Counted from the stretch's first letter, positions 10,753-22,961 are shown. The stretch is 64,000 nt of DNA from Aspidapion aeneum (GCA_963576565.1 OY755042.1:1506001-1570000), one strand, 5' to 3'. Notes: a model not told the origin generated them from the letters alone. Translations and numbers: made by a program.

Positions 10753-12737
10753 GGCTCTGGAAAATAGCGGTATTGAAATAGCGACAATCAAAATAGCGAT
10801 GTAATGAAAGGGCGACTATCAAAATAGCGATTTAGCAAAATAGCGACCATCAAAATAGCGATAGTTCGACTAAATGGTTTCATTCTTAGAAATTTTTACA
10901 AAAAAAAAACTTTCCTGACTTCTTTCCCAATTCCCGGGATCCTAGAGGGTGTGAATCCGAACCGAACCGAACCGAACCAGCATATTTTTTCAAAAAAAAC
11001 TCTCCAGACTTCTTTTCCGGAATCCTAGAGTGTGTGAATCCGAACCGAACCGAATTCGGTTAATATCGGTTCGGTTCGGTTCGGTCACACCTTCTAGGAT
11101 CCCGGAAAAGGATCAGGGAAGTTTTTTTTTTTTAATAAGCTGGTATAGTCAAAATACCAAAGGATATAATAGCGCATTTCAGTTCGTTTCGGTTTGGATT
11201 GGTTTTATTCGATTCCGTTTGGTTTGATTCGGTATTTTGGTACATCGCTATTTTGATACATCGCCATTTTGATACATCGCTATTTTGATACATCGCTATT
11301 TTGATTGTCGCTATTTTGATATTTCGCCATTTTGATTGTCGCTATTTTGATACATCGCTATTTTAATAGTCGCTATTTCATTACTCGCTATTTCGTACGT
11401 CGTTACAAACGCTATTTTGATACATCGCTATTTTGATAGTCGCTCTTTCATTACATCGCTATTTTGTTAGTCGCTATTTGATTACTCGCTACTTCGTATC
11501 CCAACAAACAATTAAAGTTGTAACGACGAAACCCCAACTAGAAAGAATTTCTTAAAAGTAACCGCAACGTACTCCCGCTACGTCTCAGTATACCATACAG
11601 CGACGTTATAATTCCCTAGTGGGGAACCAATTTCTGGTTATAACTACTTGGCCAAGTGTTTAAAGTCACTGTAGTAACAACTACACTACTACGTCGTAGC
11701 CAGGTATCTACTACGTCGTAGAGGCTGTTTTTTTTCCGTAATAGCATAAAAGTTGCGATGTAGTTGCAAATAATATAATCGTTTCTTTTTGGTAGAATTG
11801 TTACACAATATGGTGGACACAACAGTAAACAGACTCGCTTAGTTTTTTTGTTTGGTTATGGTTATAATATGAACTATGTTATCCAAAAGTGTGAGAACTT
11901 ATGAGCAGAGGATCAAAATTCGAGTGCGACGCAAAGTTTTTTGTATAACATGCATTATATATATTGCAAAAAACCGGTGCGCCCGTAAAATTGAGCCGTT
12001 TTCTGGTAGCTGATGGAATTTTTGTGTTGTGATTTTGGAGGTTATGTTTTCATAATCGACAGTTAACTCCAACAAATGGTGCTTAAGAAGAGCATTTTTG
12101 GTAAGCTTCAACTAATTTGTTTATAAAATAGTATGGCTCTTTAATATGAGCTCATAAAACGACAACAAAAATATTAAATTTTCTTTCTTACATAAAAACA
12201 TGGCGTCCCAAACTATATTCCCTGATAGTCGAAAAGGTTACTTGAAAGTAGTTGCGGCTTTAAAGTTGATCCAAAAAGTTATTTTGTCTACATTGTTACA
12301 TCAGATGTTACTATGATGACACAAACTTTTGTGGTAAAAATTAAAGTTATAATGTAGTTGTCGGATACACTTGTTTGGGACTCCAATGAAGCTTAACTTT
12401 CTAGTGGTAATTAAGTAGGATATAAAAGTCAGGGCGACTACGAAATAACGACTAAAAAGAAAGTAAAACTTTAGCAACGTCCTATTGTGGTAGAGAAGAC
12501 TATCAGAATCGAGTATCAAGAAACAATCCTATGAAGTAGTTTAAAGGGTCGTTTTTACGAAACATCTACTATTTCCTGATACTAAATAGTTGTTAGAACT
12601 AAAAAGTAACAAATTTTGGTTGGAATCACCACATTTCTACTATAAGAAAGTAGCAAAGCCTTTAGAACATGTAGCCGCTACTATAAATGTTAGTTGGGAC
12701 GTCGCTATTTTGTACATCGCTAATTCGTTCCAGAGCC
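10753..12737. mobile_element. Foldback element with tandem-repeat arms, 9-bp duplication
   Basis: Ends are GGCTCTGGAA and its reverse complement TTCCAGAGCC. The left arm (10756-10862) is a tandem of AAAATAGCGA-type units and the right arm (11226-11500 and 12699-12727) is the inverted array TCGCTATTTTGATACA. Inside is a second palindrome of CCGAACCGAACCGAACC repeats meeting CGGTTCGGTTCGG. GTATCTATT lies left (9809-9817, now separated by the hAT) and right (12738-12746). A 9-bp duplication would suit a MULE-like foldback, but that is inference. A 1,199-bp element interrupts the right arm. Net length is about 786 bp. Confidence 0.75.
11500..12698. mobile_element. 1,199-bp TIR element, copy 2
   Basis: Same length and nearly the same sequence as copy 1 at 5779-6977, with CCCAAC...GTTGGG ends. 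It splits the tandem array of the foldback. The flanks (TTCGTA on the left, CGTCGC on the right) join to give TTCGTACGTCGC, which also occurs intact in the array near 11393, so the insertion seems to lack a clear duplication. No coding content recognised. Confidence 0.8.
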
Positions 12738-12746
12738 GTATCTATT

Positions 12747-13922
12747 GTATACGTAATATTATAAATAGATAGGAATAAATTTATAGTTCTAACTTGATTG
12801 ATTGTTTTGTTTAGAAATTAGGAAAATTTTTAATTATTTTTAGCATTTAAAGGTGGGGGAGGGTGGCAAGTGCCCCTCCCTGCCCCTCGCTGCGTACGTC
12901 TATGTATATGGGTTCGGTAGTTGTGTATAATGCATGACTCAAATTTTCTTTTTTTTTGTTTTTGAAGTCATTTAAAATGTGTACATGAGTTAACCGCAAT
13001 ACGCGAGAGGTCCATTTATTTTGTGTTTCATATTATATGCTACGCTAGTCGTCATTTTGTCGACGCGACGCCGACGGCCGTCGCCGTCGGACGCCGTGTT
13101 TAGATAATGTGCCACGTGATTTTTCATCCATTTTTGCGAGAAAAGGGTCTACCGCACAATGTAGCCGAGGAAGTATTAAAGCCCGCAATATATTGTGTAC
13201 ACAAGAAGCAGGAAAACCTAAATATGTGGAAACTTCACAAAACTTAAACAAATTAGTAAGGTACAACAGAAACAGTTGCAAATTTTATCTAGGTAGCTAC
13301 GAGTAAATACCTACACATTAACTTAATGGCGACCTAATTTTCCAAAGGTTAGTTTTAGCGCTATAGGTATAAATTATATAACGGAGAGAATTAGGTAGCA
13401 AAAGGAGAGTGAATAATAATAATAATAATGAAAAAGACGGAATAGGTGCTGTGTGTGGATCGATAAAAATCAAAACGAATTTTATAATTCACACAAAGGT
13501 GTGTGTGCCTAGCTCGCGAGTGTTAAAACGAGAAGGTAGAGTTGGTTTTGGTTAGTTTCCAACCTAAACAGGGTAGCATCTCCGTACGTTCCTGTGTGGT
13601 TCACGTTATCAGTGGAGAACAGCAAACCTAGGTAAGCCCATAGATAAAGGATTTTTGCTTCGGTTCAGTCAGTTTTTATTAGATTGGCAACTCCGGCTGT
13701 TTGACAGATCATTAACTCTGTAGCGCCCACTACTGAGCTTAGTGACGAACTAAAATTTGAGGCGGGAAATTTTCTTTAATTTTAATTTTTTTTTTGAAAT
13801 TTTTAATCAGTCAATATTTTATAAAGACATACAATGTCTTTATAAGATATAAACAGATTGAAAATGATGATTGAAAATGCAATAAATAAATTATTTTTTA
13901 AATGAGTTTTTATTATTATAAA
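12747..13922. other. Mixed spacer with a GC-rich patch and a degraded repeat
   Basis: A GC-rich segment at 13050-13100 (GACGCCGACGGCCGTCGCCG) interrupts the AT-rich background. Overlapping ORFs on both strands at 13045-13306 have no recognisable domain. An ATA/AAT trinucleotide run lies near 13410. About 13429-13640 shares landmarks (GGAATAGGTGCTGTGTGTG, AGCAAACCTAGGTAAGCC) with 15840-15905. Confidence 0.45.
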
Positions 13923-14339
13923 AAAATACTCTGCCAATCTATGGGCACCTAAGCTCACACTAGGTACTATAGTTATAGTGTGAGCTAATATAATCACAAT
14001 TACCTTTCGTTTGATACCACACAAGCCATGTTTTGACTTAAACTCAAATTTTTTCAATCTACCCCCCACCCTTTAAAAAAAACTAAAATGCATTTTGTTT
14101 AACTCCAGACTCAATTACCTTTCGTTTGATATCACACACGCCATATTTTCACATAAACTCCAATTTTTGGAATATACCCCCACCCTTTTATTTGGCTTGC
14201 GTTCGGTGGATTTTGTTCATTTTTAAATGGGACCATCACGGCCCAAGACCCAACTTAGGTACCAAATTTCATTAAAATCGGACAAGCGGTTTTTGAGTTA
14301 TGCGGGTTGGTCGTTACAGACAGACATACAGACAGACAT

Positions 14340-14378
<39 letters not shown>

Positions 14379-14511
14379 GCAAAACAAAAAAGTTTCAAAA
14401 TCATCTGAAACGCAAAGATATAAAAATTTTTGAAATCGGAGCAACTTTTTTTTTCTCGAAAAAATTACGATCACCATAGCTCACACTACTTATAGTAGTA
14501 GTGTGAGCTAA
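13923..14511 (-). mobile_element. (CTGT)n-centred non-autonomous element, copy C
   Basis: Complete from AATACTCTGCC to the terminal hairpin. The tract at 14318-14380 has about 15 units with two ACAT interruptions. It shares diagnostic variants with copy F at 46508 (ATCACGGCCCAAGACCCAAC, GCAAAACAAAAAAG, and a shortened hairpin loop ACTTATAGTAGTAG), so C and F form a subfamily. Confidence 0.75.
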
Positions 14512-15839
14512 AACTACAAATTAACGACTAACTATAGATGAAATAATACATAGTCTAATTGATTGGTAAAATAAAATATAATGAAAACCCAAACACTATC
14601 TTATATATTGAAATGTGCTTTTAACATTTCTGGTGAGTGATGAGTGAATAAATAATGAAACAGTTGTTCGTGAAGAGAATCATTCTTAAATGTCTACTTT
14701 TAAACAGCTTGATGAAAATCTGACGTGATTTAAAAGTACCTCCTCGCCTTGGTTGTAAATTGTGTAGGGTATGTTTTAAAGCAGTATATACATAGCTTAT
14801 CAGTGGTCGCACATATCATCCAAAAGCTGAAAACAATAAAAAAAATCAACTTATAACCACATTATTGGTACTAGATTATGGTAAGATAAAGATTTAAAAT
14901 TAGGGAATACATTTATTCAAAGTACATTACGCTGCTGGGTAATACCTCGTTTACCCATCAATTAAGCACAAATTTAGTGGTAATTTTGTATGTGTCTCCC
15001 TTTTACTTAATATCAAAAGAAAGAGATAGACATTAAAATTAACACTAAATTTGTGCTTAATTGATGGGCAAATAAGGCACCTACTAGGCATTGGAAACAT
15101 GTATTCAGAGTTCCGTAAAGTAAGCGATAAGAAGGTAAAAAGGCACTAACAATACAAATTTTATCAAATGCCAATCTAACCTCAAATGAGAAAATAAGAA
15201 AACTTACTTTAAAATTTGTTGGAAAACTATGCATCTTATACTCGTTTAAACTTTAGACACTTCACCCAGGAAAGCAACTAGAAATTCTCATTGTTTTATA
15301 TTTAAAAATTGCAAAAGTTACAAATTTTATAAAATTTAATTTTAATGCGTCACAATAGCATAGATTACCTACATAAGCCAAAAAGATAGAATTAAAATGA
15401 ACCCGAAATAAAATGCGGTGGAAGAGGTTTTTCTACCTGAAAAAAGGGGGACCGAAAATCCAAACCACAGGTAATTCTCAAAAAAAAAATAGAATAAGGA
15501 ACAAACGCACGACCGCAACGCCTCTTTTGAGCTTAGTGAGAACTTTAACCTATCGACCTGTCAAATTGCATTGAGTTTCCTAGGCATGGGAAAGCCAATT
15601 TTAACCAAAACCAGCTCCTACATATGAATTACTCGCATCCGTGAAATACGAGTAACCCTAAACGTGGGGCGCCATCTAGCGATCTGGCTCGAGCACTCGA
15701 AAGTTCAAGCACACTGGAATCATCTTGTCTAAGACGCAGCTGCGCCATCTATAGACAAGTTTCGTCCATTGAATGTGGTTTTAAAACCACGTAATCACGT
15801 AGCAACTAAAAGGCCGTACTGGCTAAAGCATAAGCAAAG
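14512..15839. other. AT-rich spacer with one small inverted repeat
   Basis: Apart from the inverted-repeat pair at 14951-15072, no element or gene is evident. Short minus-strand ORFs at 14621-14812 and 15013-15234 lack motifs. Confidence 0.4.
14951..15072. repeat. Inverted-repeat MITE-like sequence
   Basis: TTACCCATCAATTAAGCACA at 14951 continues to AATTTAGTG; its near-perfect reverse complement is at 15043-15071 (one mismatch). A 63-bp spacer separates the arms. The arms extend weakly outward (CCTCGTTTACCC against GGGCAAATAAGG). No clear duplication was found, so it may be a MITE or a decayed foldback. Confidence 0.6.
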
Positions 15840-15945
15840 TAAAAAGATGGAATAGGTGCTGTATGTGTTTCAAGTCATCAGTGGATAACAGTATACCTAG
15901 GTGAGCCAATTTTGAAATTTTAAAATTCGTTTTAAAAAATATTTT
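15840..15945 (-). repeat. Possible SINE body next to the tRNA-like sequence
   Basis: On the minus strand this lies directly 3' of the tRNA-like sequence at 15946-16017. Parts recur at 13429-13640 without the tRNA (GGAATAGGTGCTGT and ATCAGTGGA.AACAG.A.ACCTAGGT). A repeated body plus tRNA head is the layout of a tRNA-derived SINE, but only one copy with the head is present here. Confidence 0.35.
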
Positions 15946-16017
15946 ACCTCAAACTGGAATTGAACGATTGACCTTCCGTTTACCAGACTGATGCTCTACC
16001 AACTGAGCCATCGAGGT
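15946..16017 (-). tRNA. tRNA-like sequence, anticodon GGU (Thr-type) or SINE head
   Basis: The minus strand folds as a 72-nt tRNA. The acceptor ACCTCGA pairs with TTGAGGT over 7 bp (one wobble). The D arm is GCTC/GAGC with box A TGGCTCAGTTGG. The anticodon loop CTGGTAA gives GGU, and box B CGTTCAATTCC sits in the T arm. The anticodon stem has one mismatch and the T stem two, more than expected for a working gene. GGU is also not the usual eukaryotic threonine anticodon. I favour a tRNA-derived SINE or pseudogene; the box A and B match itself is solid. Confidence 0.5.
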
Positions 16018-16189
16018 ACCTACTAATTCAAAATCCGCCTATTAAGAAACCATTTTCTCATCTTTAATTTTTCTTTTAGTAGGGGTCAATAGTAGGGGTG
16101 TGTGTTCATACGCTTCTGGTAGCTACGAGAACAAGGAAGGTATTATTATGGGAATAGGAAAGGAATGCACATGGCACTTTTTTTTGGGG
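16018..16189. other. Short spacer, nothing recognised
   Basis: No gene; AGTAGGGGT occurs twice near 16078-16097. Confidence 0.3.
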
Positions 16190-17155
16190 TGAAAAAAAAC
16201 AACATTTTTGCTGAAAAAATTTTTTCATTTCTAAACTAGTAAGAACTTTCATTTTAAAATTTGTATTGGAGAACTTGGCTTTACTTTTTTCTCAATTCTT
16301 TTTACGGAATACCACTTTCGCGTACTTGGCTTTTTTTTACATAAAATGTTTTTGTTATGATTTCACTCCTTTTTTAAAGGATTTGGATAATAGTTAGGTT
16401 TTAAAGTAGTAAAATATGCGGAATATTTTTTGAAACTTTTGCAATGCCTTATTAAAAATTTTGAGGTTTTTTTTATATTTTCCTATGGTTTTATTATAGT
16501 TCCGATCAGCCTTCTAAAGCTCAGCTCTCTAGTGTTCCTGGAAGTAGTCAATGTTAATTTTACATAAATTTACATTTATAGGGAAGGAACGTAAATTAAA
16601 TATTTGGTATTTTTACATTTTTTCCTCTAGTTTTATTATAGTTCCTATTAGTCTTCCAAAGCTCAGCTCTCTAGCGTTTCTGGAAGTGGGCAATGTGACT
16701 TTTACATAATTTTACATTTATAGGGGAAGGAAGCAAATTAAAATTTTGAGGTGTTTAAATTTTTTCCTATAGTTTTGTCTCATTTCATATCATTATGGCA
16801 AAGCTCAGGGTTTTTTGATTTTTTCGAAGGGTTTGGCCACAATTTCTATCAGTGCGCCAAATTTCAGCTTTGTAGCGTGTCTGGAAGTACAGTAGAATTT
16901 TGATGATCTATACATGAGTGAGTGAGTGGCAATTTCGACGTTTTTTGAAATTTCGTAACTACTTTACTAGTCCATCAAACTTGTGGGGGTTTGTTAAATC
17001 TATAAAGGTCTACGACTGTGCAAAGTTTGAGTTTCGTAGCTCATTCCGAAGTAGTGATTTAGCAAATATGGGATGCAATGTTTCAAGAAAAGATGGTACA
17101 GCAGTTTCTGCACGAACTTGGCGGGACACTACCGTGCCCCCAGATAGATAAATAG
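16190..17155 (-). repeat. 142-bp-unit family, copy II
   Basis: Inverted copy. At the left it has the end block (AACTTGGCTTTACTTTT, CGCGTACTTGGC). About two and a half 142-bp units follow at 16490-16800 (AAGCTCAGCTCTCTAG recurs), then the other end block (GGCAATTTCGACG, AAGAAAAGATGGTACAGCAG, CACTACCGTGCCCCCAGATA). The copy at 48136 has six or more units, so unit number varies between copies. No protein. Confidence 0.7.
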
Positions 17156-17835
17156 GTAGATGAAGAAAAACTTCTTCTAGCTTTTTTTATGTTTCTCAGA
17201 AATATACAGAGAATATGGGTAGAATATAGCGTGCAACACGTTTTCATAAAGATTGCTTGCTGCTCTGGTAAACACTTGAGTTTTATTGGAGCATGGATTG
17301 TCGTTACTCGCAAGTGTTGCGGCGCAAACCCCCAATGCTGATAATAATCTATCAATTTTACCCAACTGAGTTCCCAAAGAGTTTTGTCAGTTTAAAATCG
17401 ATGTCAAAAATAATATAACATACAGGATGTTACACAAAAATTGCGACAAATTTTAACTACATGTTCCGGGTTATATAAAAAGGAGATTTATAAAAAAATT
17501 CTAGTGAAAGTCGAGTTGAGCCAGGTCCGGATTGGCTAGTCGGCGATCGCCGTGGGACCCGGCCCAAGAGGCCCTGAAGGGGCCTCCAAAAATATACTTC
17601 GAGGCCTTAGAAAAGTGGTTTGTATTTGGGGATTCAAAGGTATTCCAAAAAGTGTGGACTGACTATATTTGTGGCCCCTTGAGAACCGAACCGAACCACA
17701 AATATGCTGGAAGCTTAAAAACCACTGGCCGACTTAATTTTGGTTATGGGATTCAAACATATCGTGAAAAGAAAATAAAACTTATATTCTTTACCAAATT
17801 TAATTTTTTTTTCAGAATAACACCTATTAAGATTA
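17156..17835. other. Spacer, no gene recognised
   Basis: A 114-codon plus-strand ORF (17532-17876) runs into the next transposon copy and lacks a known domain. CAGGTCCGGATTGGCT near 17523 could be a diverged hAT-type terminus, but I found no matching right end. Confidence 0.35.
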
Positions 17836-19264
<1,429 letters not shown>

Positions 19265-19569
19265 ATAAAAAGCGAAAAAATGTTAATTTTTGTTGACTTT
19301 TGAATCCCCGAAATAATTGCACAAGGAAAAAATCGCTTGCGAAGAAAAGGTTTGCACGGAAAAAGCACAGAGAGCAAAAACTTTGTAACACCAGCAGACA
19401 AAATAAAAAAATGATCTGTTGACCAGACCACCTAATTACATGCCTTTCGGTGCGGCGAAACCAAAACGGAGTCTGTTTGCCCGTAGACCCCCAAATTTTG
19501 AATAATTTGCGAAAAACTTCATCAAAGTATTGTAATTTCACATGGTGAAGATAGCATAATAGGTATATT
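19265..19569. other. Spacer, no gene recognised
   Basis: Overlapping minus-strand ORFs of 66 and 112 codons have no recognisable domain and share the sequence in different frames. Confidence 0.35.
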
Positions 19570-19815
19570 AGATACATGAGTGAGTGAGTGGTAATTTCGA
19601 CGTTTTTGGAAATTTCGTAACTACTTGACTACTTTATGGTCCTGGTAAGTCCATAAATTTTGAAATGAAGATCTACAACTGTGTTAAGTTTGAGTTTCCT
19701 AGGTCATTTAGAAGGAGAGTTTTAAATAGGTCAAATATGGGTTAAAATGTTTCAAGAAAAGATGGTACAGCAGTTTACGCCGCGAACTTGGCGGGGTACT
19801 GCCGTGCCCCCAGAT
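19570..19815 (-). repeat. 142-bp-unit family, partial end block
   Basis: Only the end block is present (GAGTGGTAATTTCGACG, AAGAAAAGATGGTACAGCAG, CTGCCGTGCCCCCAGATA). The tandem 142-bp units and the other end are missing. It abuts the family-2 repeat that follows. Confidence 0.6.
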
Positions 19816-20026
19816 AAGTATTTTTACCTGCGCAGCAATGGCTAGAAAAGGTATTGTTTTCGGCGAAAATTTTTTTTTTAGATAATGCCGAAAATGTGTT
19901 ATTTGGGTGTATTTTGACCTATCCTAGAGTGTGTGTAATAGCTCCGAACCCAATAAAGCGATTTTCATGAAATTTTCAGGTAAAGTAGTGTTCGATACTA
20001 AATCTGTTTGGTTTTGATTATCTCCA

Positions 20027-20064
20027 ACCGAACCGGTTTCGACCTTTTGGGCCATCTTCAGGTG
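20027..20064 (-). ncRNA. Hammerhead-ribozyme-like motif
   Basis: Minus strand reads CAC, CTGAAGA, stem II GGCC with CAAAA loop and GGTC, then GAAA and CCGGTTCGG. Both core boxes are intact, but the 3' strand of stem I has changed to CGG, so pairing with the initial CAC is weakened. Probably a decayed copy. Confidence 0.5.
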
Positions 20065-20273
20065 AATGTAGGCGATAGCTCCGTGTAGAGCATAAGTTGT
20101 GTGAACCAACAGAAACAACTACTCCGAGGGAAAATACCCCTACCGCCATTGAATTATACTGATGGTTTGATGCTTTCGTTGGGAACTTGTTAAAACTGTT
20201 TGGTTTTCACTCTCTACAACGTCGATAACAAGGATACGAATCTGACAATCAGGAACAAGTGATCCATGCCAAT

Positions 20274-20311
20274 CCACAACCGGTTTCGACCTTTTGGTCC
20301 ATCCTCAGGTG
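20274..20311 (-). ncRNA. Hammerhead-ribozyme-like motif, best preserved
   Basis: Minus strand reads CAC, core CTGAGGA, stem II GACC-AAAA-GGTC (4 bp, perfect), GAAA, minimal stem III CCGG, a UU cleavage-type site and GTGG pairing with CAC. All core positions I can check agree with CUGANGA...GAAA...NUH. It is the copy most likely to be active, if any is. Confidence 0.6.
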
Positions 20312-20725
20312 AACGAAGGTCGAAACCGGTCGTGGATTGGCATGGATCACTTGTTCCTGATTGTCAGGACTTGTTCCAGACGGGGATCATTCGTATCCTT
20401 GTGATCGACGTTGGAGATAGTGAAAACCAAACAGTTTTAACAAGTTCCCAACAAACCGTCAGTATAATTCAATGCCGGTAGGGTTATTTTCCCTCGGAGT
20501 AGTTGTTTCTGTTGGTTTCACACAAGTGTTCGATACTGTTACGACCTGATTAGATTTAGGTTAAAATTCATTAATGCTAATGATGGGTTTTTTGAGAATT
20601 ATAAATTTTTAAAAATCCTAACTTTTTAACAGATAATATCCGGTTTTCGGAATATAATAAAACAAATTTTTCTCAAAAATTGGAGTGTGTTAATGGGCTA
20701 GAAAAGTATCAGATCCGTCATGGAT

Positions 20726-21161
20726 CCCTTTCAAATTTCAAAATGAAGCTTTGTTTAAATTAAATTAATCTCAAATAAAGTAAATTTTGAAATGGTCGAG
20801 CATAAACCTTATTCACGCTATTTGAACCATAATTGCAATGTTATCCGATTAATAACCTGTATTTTACTGTCCGCAGGGACGAAAACAGGTTATTCGTTGA
20901 TTATTCAATTAATTTATCTTGCAATAAATTAGTAGGTCAAATTCAATTTGGTGGCTCCCTGGCATTTCAGATTTATTCATGGCACACTTAATTAAAGGCT
21001 GACATTTACGTTGAAAGGCGTCCGCCCGTCGCGCTATTTTTCCCTTTTTTAAGCAGCCATGGATGAAGATTATCGATTAACACGGCCTTTTAGGTTTCAT
21101 TTTTCAAAAGAGGTAAGATAATAATACGGAAAACGAGCGCGGAAGCAGCTGAGTTGAGATG
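20726..21161. other. Spacer before the nested block
   Basis: No gene seen. Its last bases, GCCTTGGGT at 21162-21170 just beyond it, form the left target-site duplication of the foldback element that follows. Confidence 0.4.
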
Positions 21162-21724
21162 GCCTTGGGTCACGGTGGATAGAATCGCAGCCTTCGTAAA
21201 CTAACGAGCCACGAACCAGAAAAGGCAACATCGCAAATTAGCCGGCTGGTGGGCCGATATATACATGGGAGATATAAACATCTGCTATTTGTTTTGATTG
21301 TAGTTTGGCAATTTTGTATTTTTTTTTTGTAAAAACTAATAAACTGTGTTTAGGCGTGTTACATTTAATTTTTAAAACAAACAGAACATTTGGAAATAAA
21401 TATCAGTGGTCATTAATCATGTTAAAAAATATGTAACAAAACCTAGAATAAACAGAAGAGAAATTACTTTTAAACAATTTGTGAGAACAACCCTAAAGTT
21501 CGATTCATAGTACCATGAAGTAAGCTATATGAAGTGAGCAGTAAGAAATAAAAATGGTTCCTTTCTTACTGCTAAGTTATTACTGTCAAGTTTGAACAAC
21601 AGGATGTTTGTGGGATAGTTTCTTATATCTGACTGCTTACTTTACAGAACTATGAATCTAGTTTAAGTGGTAACATGTTAATTTAAACTTTAAATGAACT
21701 TACCTTTTTTTTCTATCTATTTTA

Positions 21725-22520
21725 TTTAGCCTTAGACAATCCATCTTTGGCCAAGTTCTCCAGTTTACAATACATTTGTTCCATCAATCGTCTTTCTGTC
21801 TGATAATATGACCGGCAAATTTCCATTTTAATTTTGCTACTTCTGCTCTGACATCCCTTACTTTTGTTTTATTTCTTATCAATTCATTCTTTTTTCTACC
21901 TGTTAGCTTTACATGTAACATTTGTCTTTCCATTGATCTTTGGACTTTTCTTGCCTTATCCATGTTTGATTTTGTAAGTGTCCAGGTCTGGGATTCATAG
22001 GTAAGTACAGGAAGGATACATTGGTTATACACTTCCGTTTTGAGGTACTGAGGATATTTTTTATTTCTTAATATGTTGCTTAATTTACCGAATGCTGCCC
22101 AGGCCAATCTTACTCGTCTCTTGATTTCAGCTGTTTGCTTTTATTTTTTCAGTTTAATAATTTGTCCCAGGTCCTATATATTCCTCTTCTTGTTCTATTT
22201 TCTTTTAGATTGATTGATATTATCAGCATATCTTGGTGGTTCAGAATTGTCCGTTTACTTTGATGCCTATTTCTTCCCAATCTAAGCTTTTAAAAACATC
22301 TTCTAGGGCCTGGTTCAATAATTTAGGAAATATTGTGTCACGCTGACACCTCTTCTTATGCGGATTAGCTTGGTTCCTCTGTGGATTTTGATTAATGCTG
22401 TTGCTTCACTATATATATTGTCTATTAAGTCTGTATATCTGTGATCTATTCGGCTATTAATTAAAGATCTTTTACTGCCCAGTGCTCAATGCTATCAAAA
22501 GCTTTTTCGAAGTCTATAAA
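21725..22520 (-). pseudogene. RTE-type reverse transcriptase, 3' fragment
   Basis: On the minus strand, AFIDFEKAFDSIEHW (reverse-transcriptase motif A with its catalytic Asp) lies at about 22519-22475. After stops, a 107-codon open stretch (21784-22107) contains MAWAAFGKLSNILRNKK, ILPVLTYESQTWTLTKSN and VAKLKWKFAGHIIRQKDD, the post-RT tail typical of RTE/BovB-like non-LTR elements. The polymerase motif with FADD is not recoverable, and the gene is frameshifted and 5' truncated. It sits inside the P-like element. Confidence 0.75.
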
Positions 22521-22559
22521 CGCAATATATATTTATATATATTTCCATACCCTCCCTTT

Positions 22560-22961
22560 CTTCAATTTTTTTTCGCCTGCCGTCAGGATTTTCTCTTACT
22601 GGAGGTTTGGGGTTTGACATATACTCGGGTTGAGATTCAAATAGCCGAGGTATTGCCCCATTGTTTAACTTAGGGAATGTTAGTGGCACCTCCTTTTGTA
22701 CTCCCTCTTTATCCCTAATTATCTCGGTTCTAACAACGCCACTTATGTCAAAATGTTTCCAACAAACCACTGAAGATGCAGTCACAGATTACTAAATTGG
22801 TGTACTCTGGATGCAGTCACAACATAATCTTCTCTGTGTATGGCCTGAAGCCAAGCATTTTTTAGGTCATTTTCTTTGCTAAAGGTTGTTTTGTGACCCT
22901 CTTCATTAATCATAGATGCATCGTTACTTTTGCAACCGGGTGCCCAACACTTTCGCGGCAT
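22560..22961 (-). pseudogene. THAP zinc-finger protein fragment (P-transposase-like)
   Basis: From ATG at 22961 the minus strand reads MPRKCWAPGCKSN, then KNAWLQAIHREDYVVTAS. A stop follows, and in another frame it continues SSVVCWKHFDISGVVR and LTFPKLNNGAIPRLF. C-x4-C at the start, the conserved W and C-x2-H (CWKH) are the zinc ligands and core of a THAP domain, and a proline-bearing segment follows. The frame is broken by a small duplication: GATGCAGTCACA occurs twice, near 22775 and 22812. Beyond PVRENPDGRRKK the reading joins the RTE fragment. No transposase core is present. Confidence 0.65.

Larger units (their letters stand above)
20000..20524. mobile_element. 525-bp non-autonomous Penelope-like insertion
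   Basis: Flanked by a 13-bp direct repeat AGTGTTCGATACT (19987-19999 and 20525-20537), the target-site duplication. The inside has two complete hammerhead-like motifs on the minus strand and a partial one on the plus strand that forms a palindrome with its neighbour at 20311. It shares long stretches with 4486-4870, which adjoins Penelope reverse-transcriptase remains. No coding sequence; presumably mobilised by an autonomous relative. Confidence 0.7.
19827..20725 (+). repeat. Family-2 repeat, copy 3, split by a Penelope-like insertion
   Basis: The left half (19827-19999) has the GCGCAGCAATGGCTAGAAAA landmark. The right half (20525-20725) continues through GGAGTGTGTTAATGGGCTAG to AGTATCAGATCCGTCATGG. 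This copy keeps the unoccupied version of the site into which a hAT element inserted in copy 4 (38774-40504). Confidence 0.7.

Noticed and set aside
10756..11500. CRISPR-like array (regular short repeats)
   Set aside because: Unit spacing is irregular, there are no unique spacers, the array is inverted on itself inside a foldback element, and the genome is eukaryotic.
13045..13306. Overlapping ORFs on both strands at the GC-rich patch, possible exon
   Set aside because: Neither frame shows a domain. The CG-rich part produces Arg-rich sequence by composition, and no splice context was convincing.
20311..20337. Third hammerhead motif on the plus strand
   Set aside because: Only the GAAACCGGTCGTGG half is present; the CTGANGA box is missing, so it cannot fold as a hammerhead.
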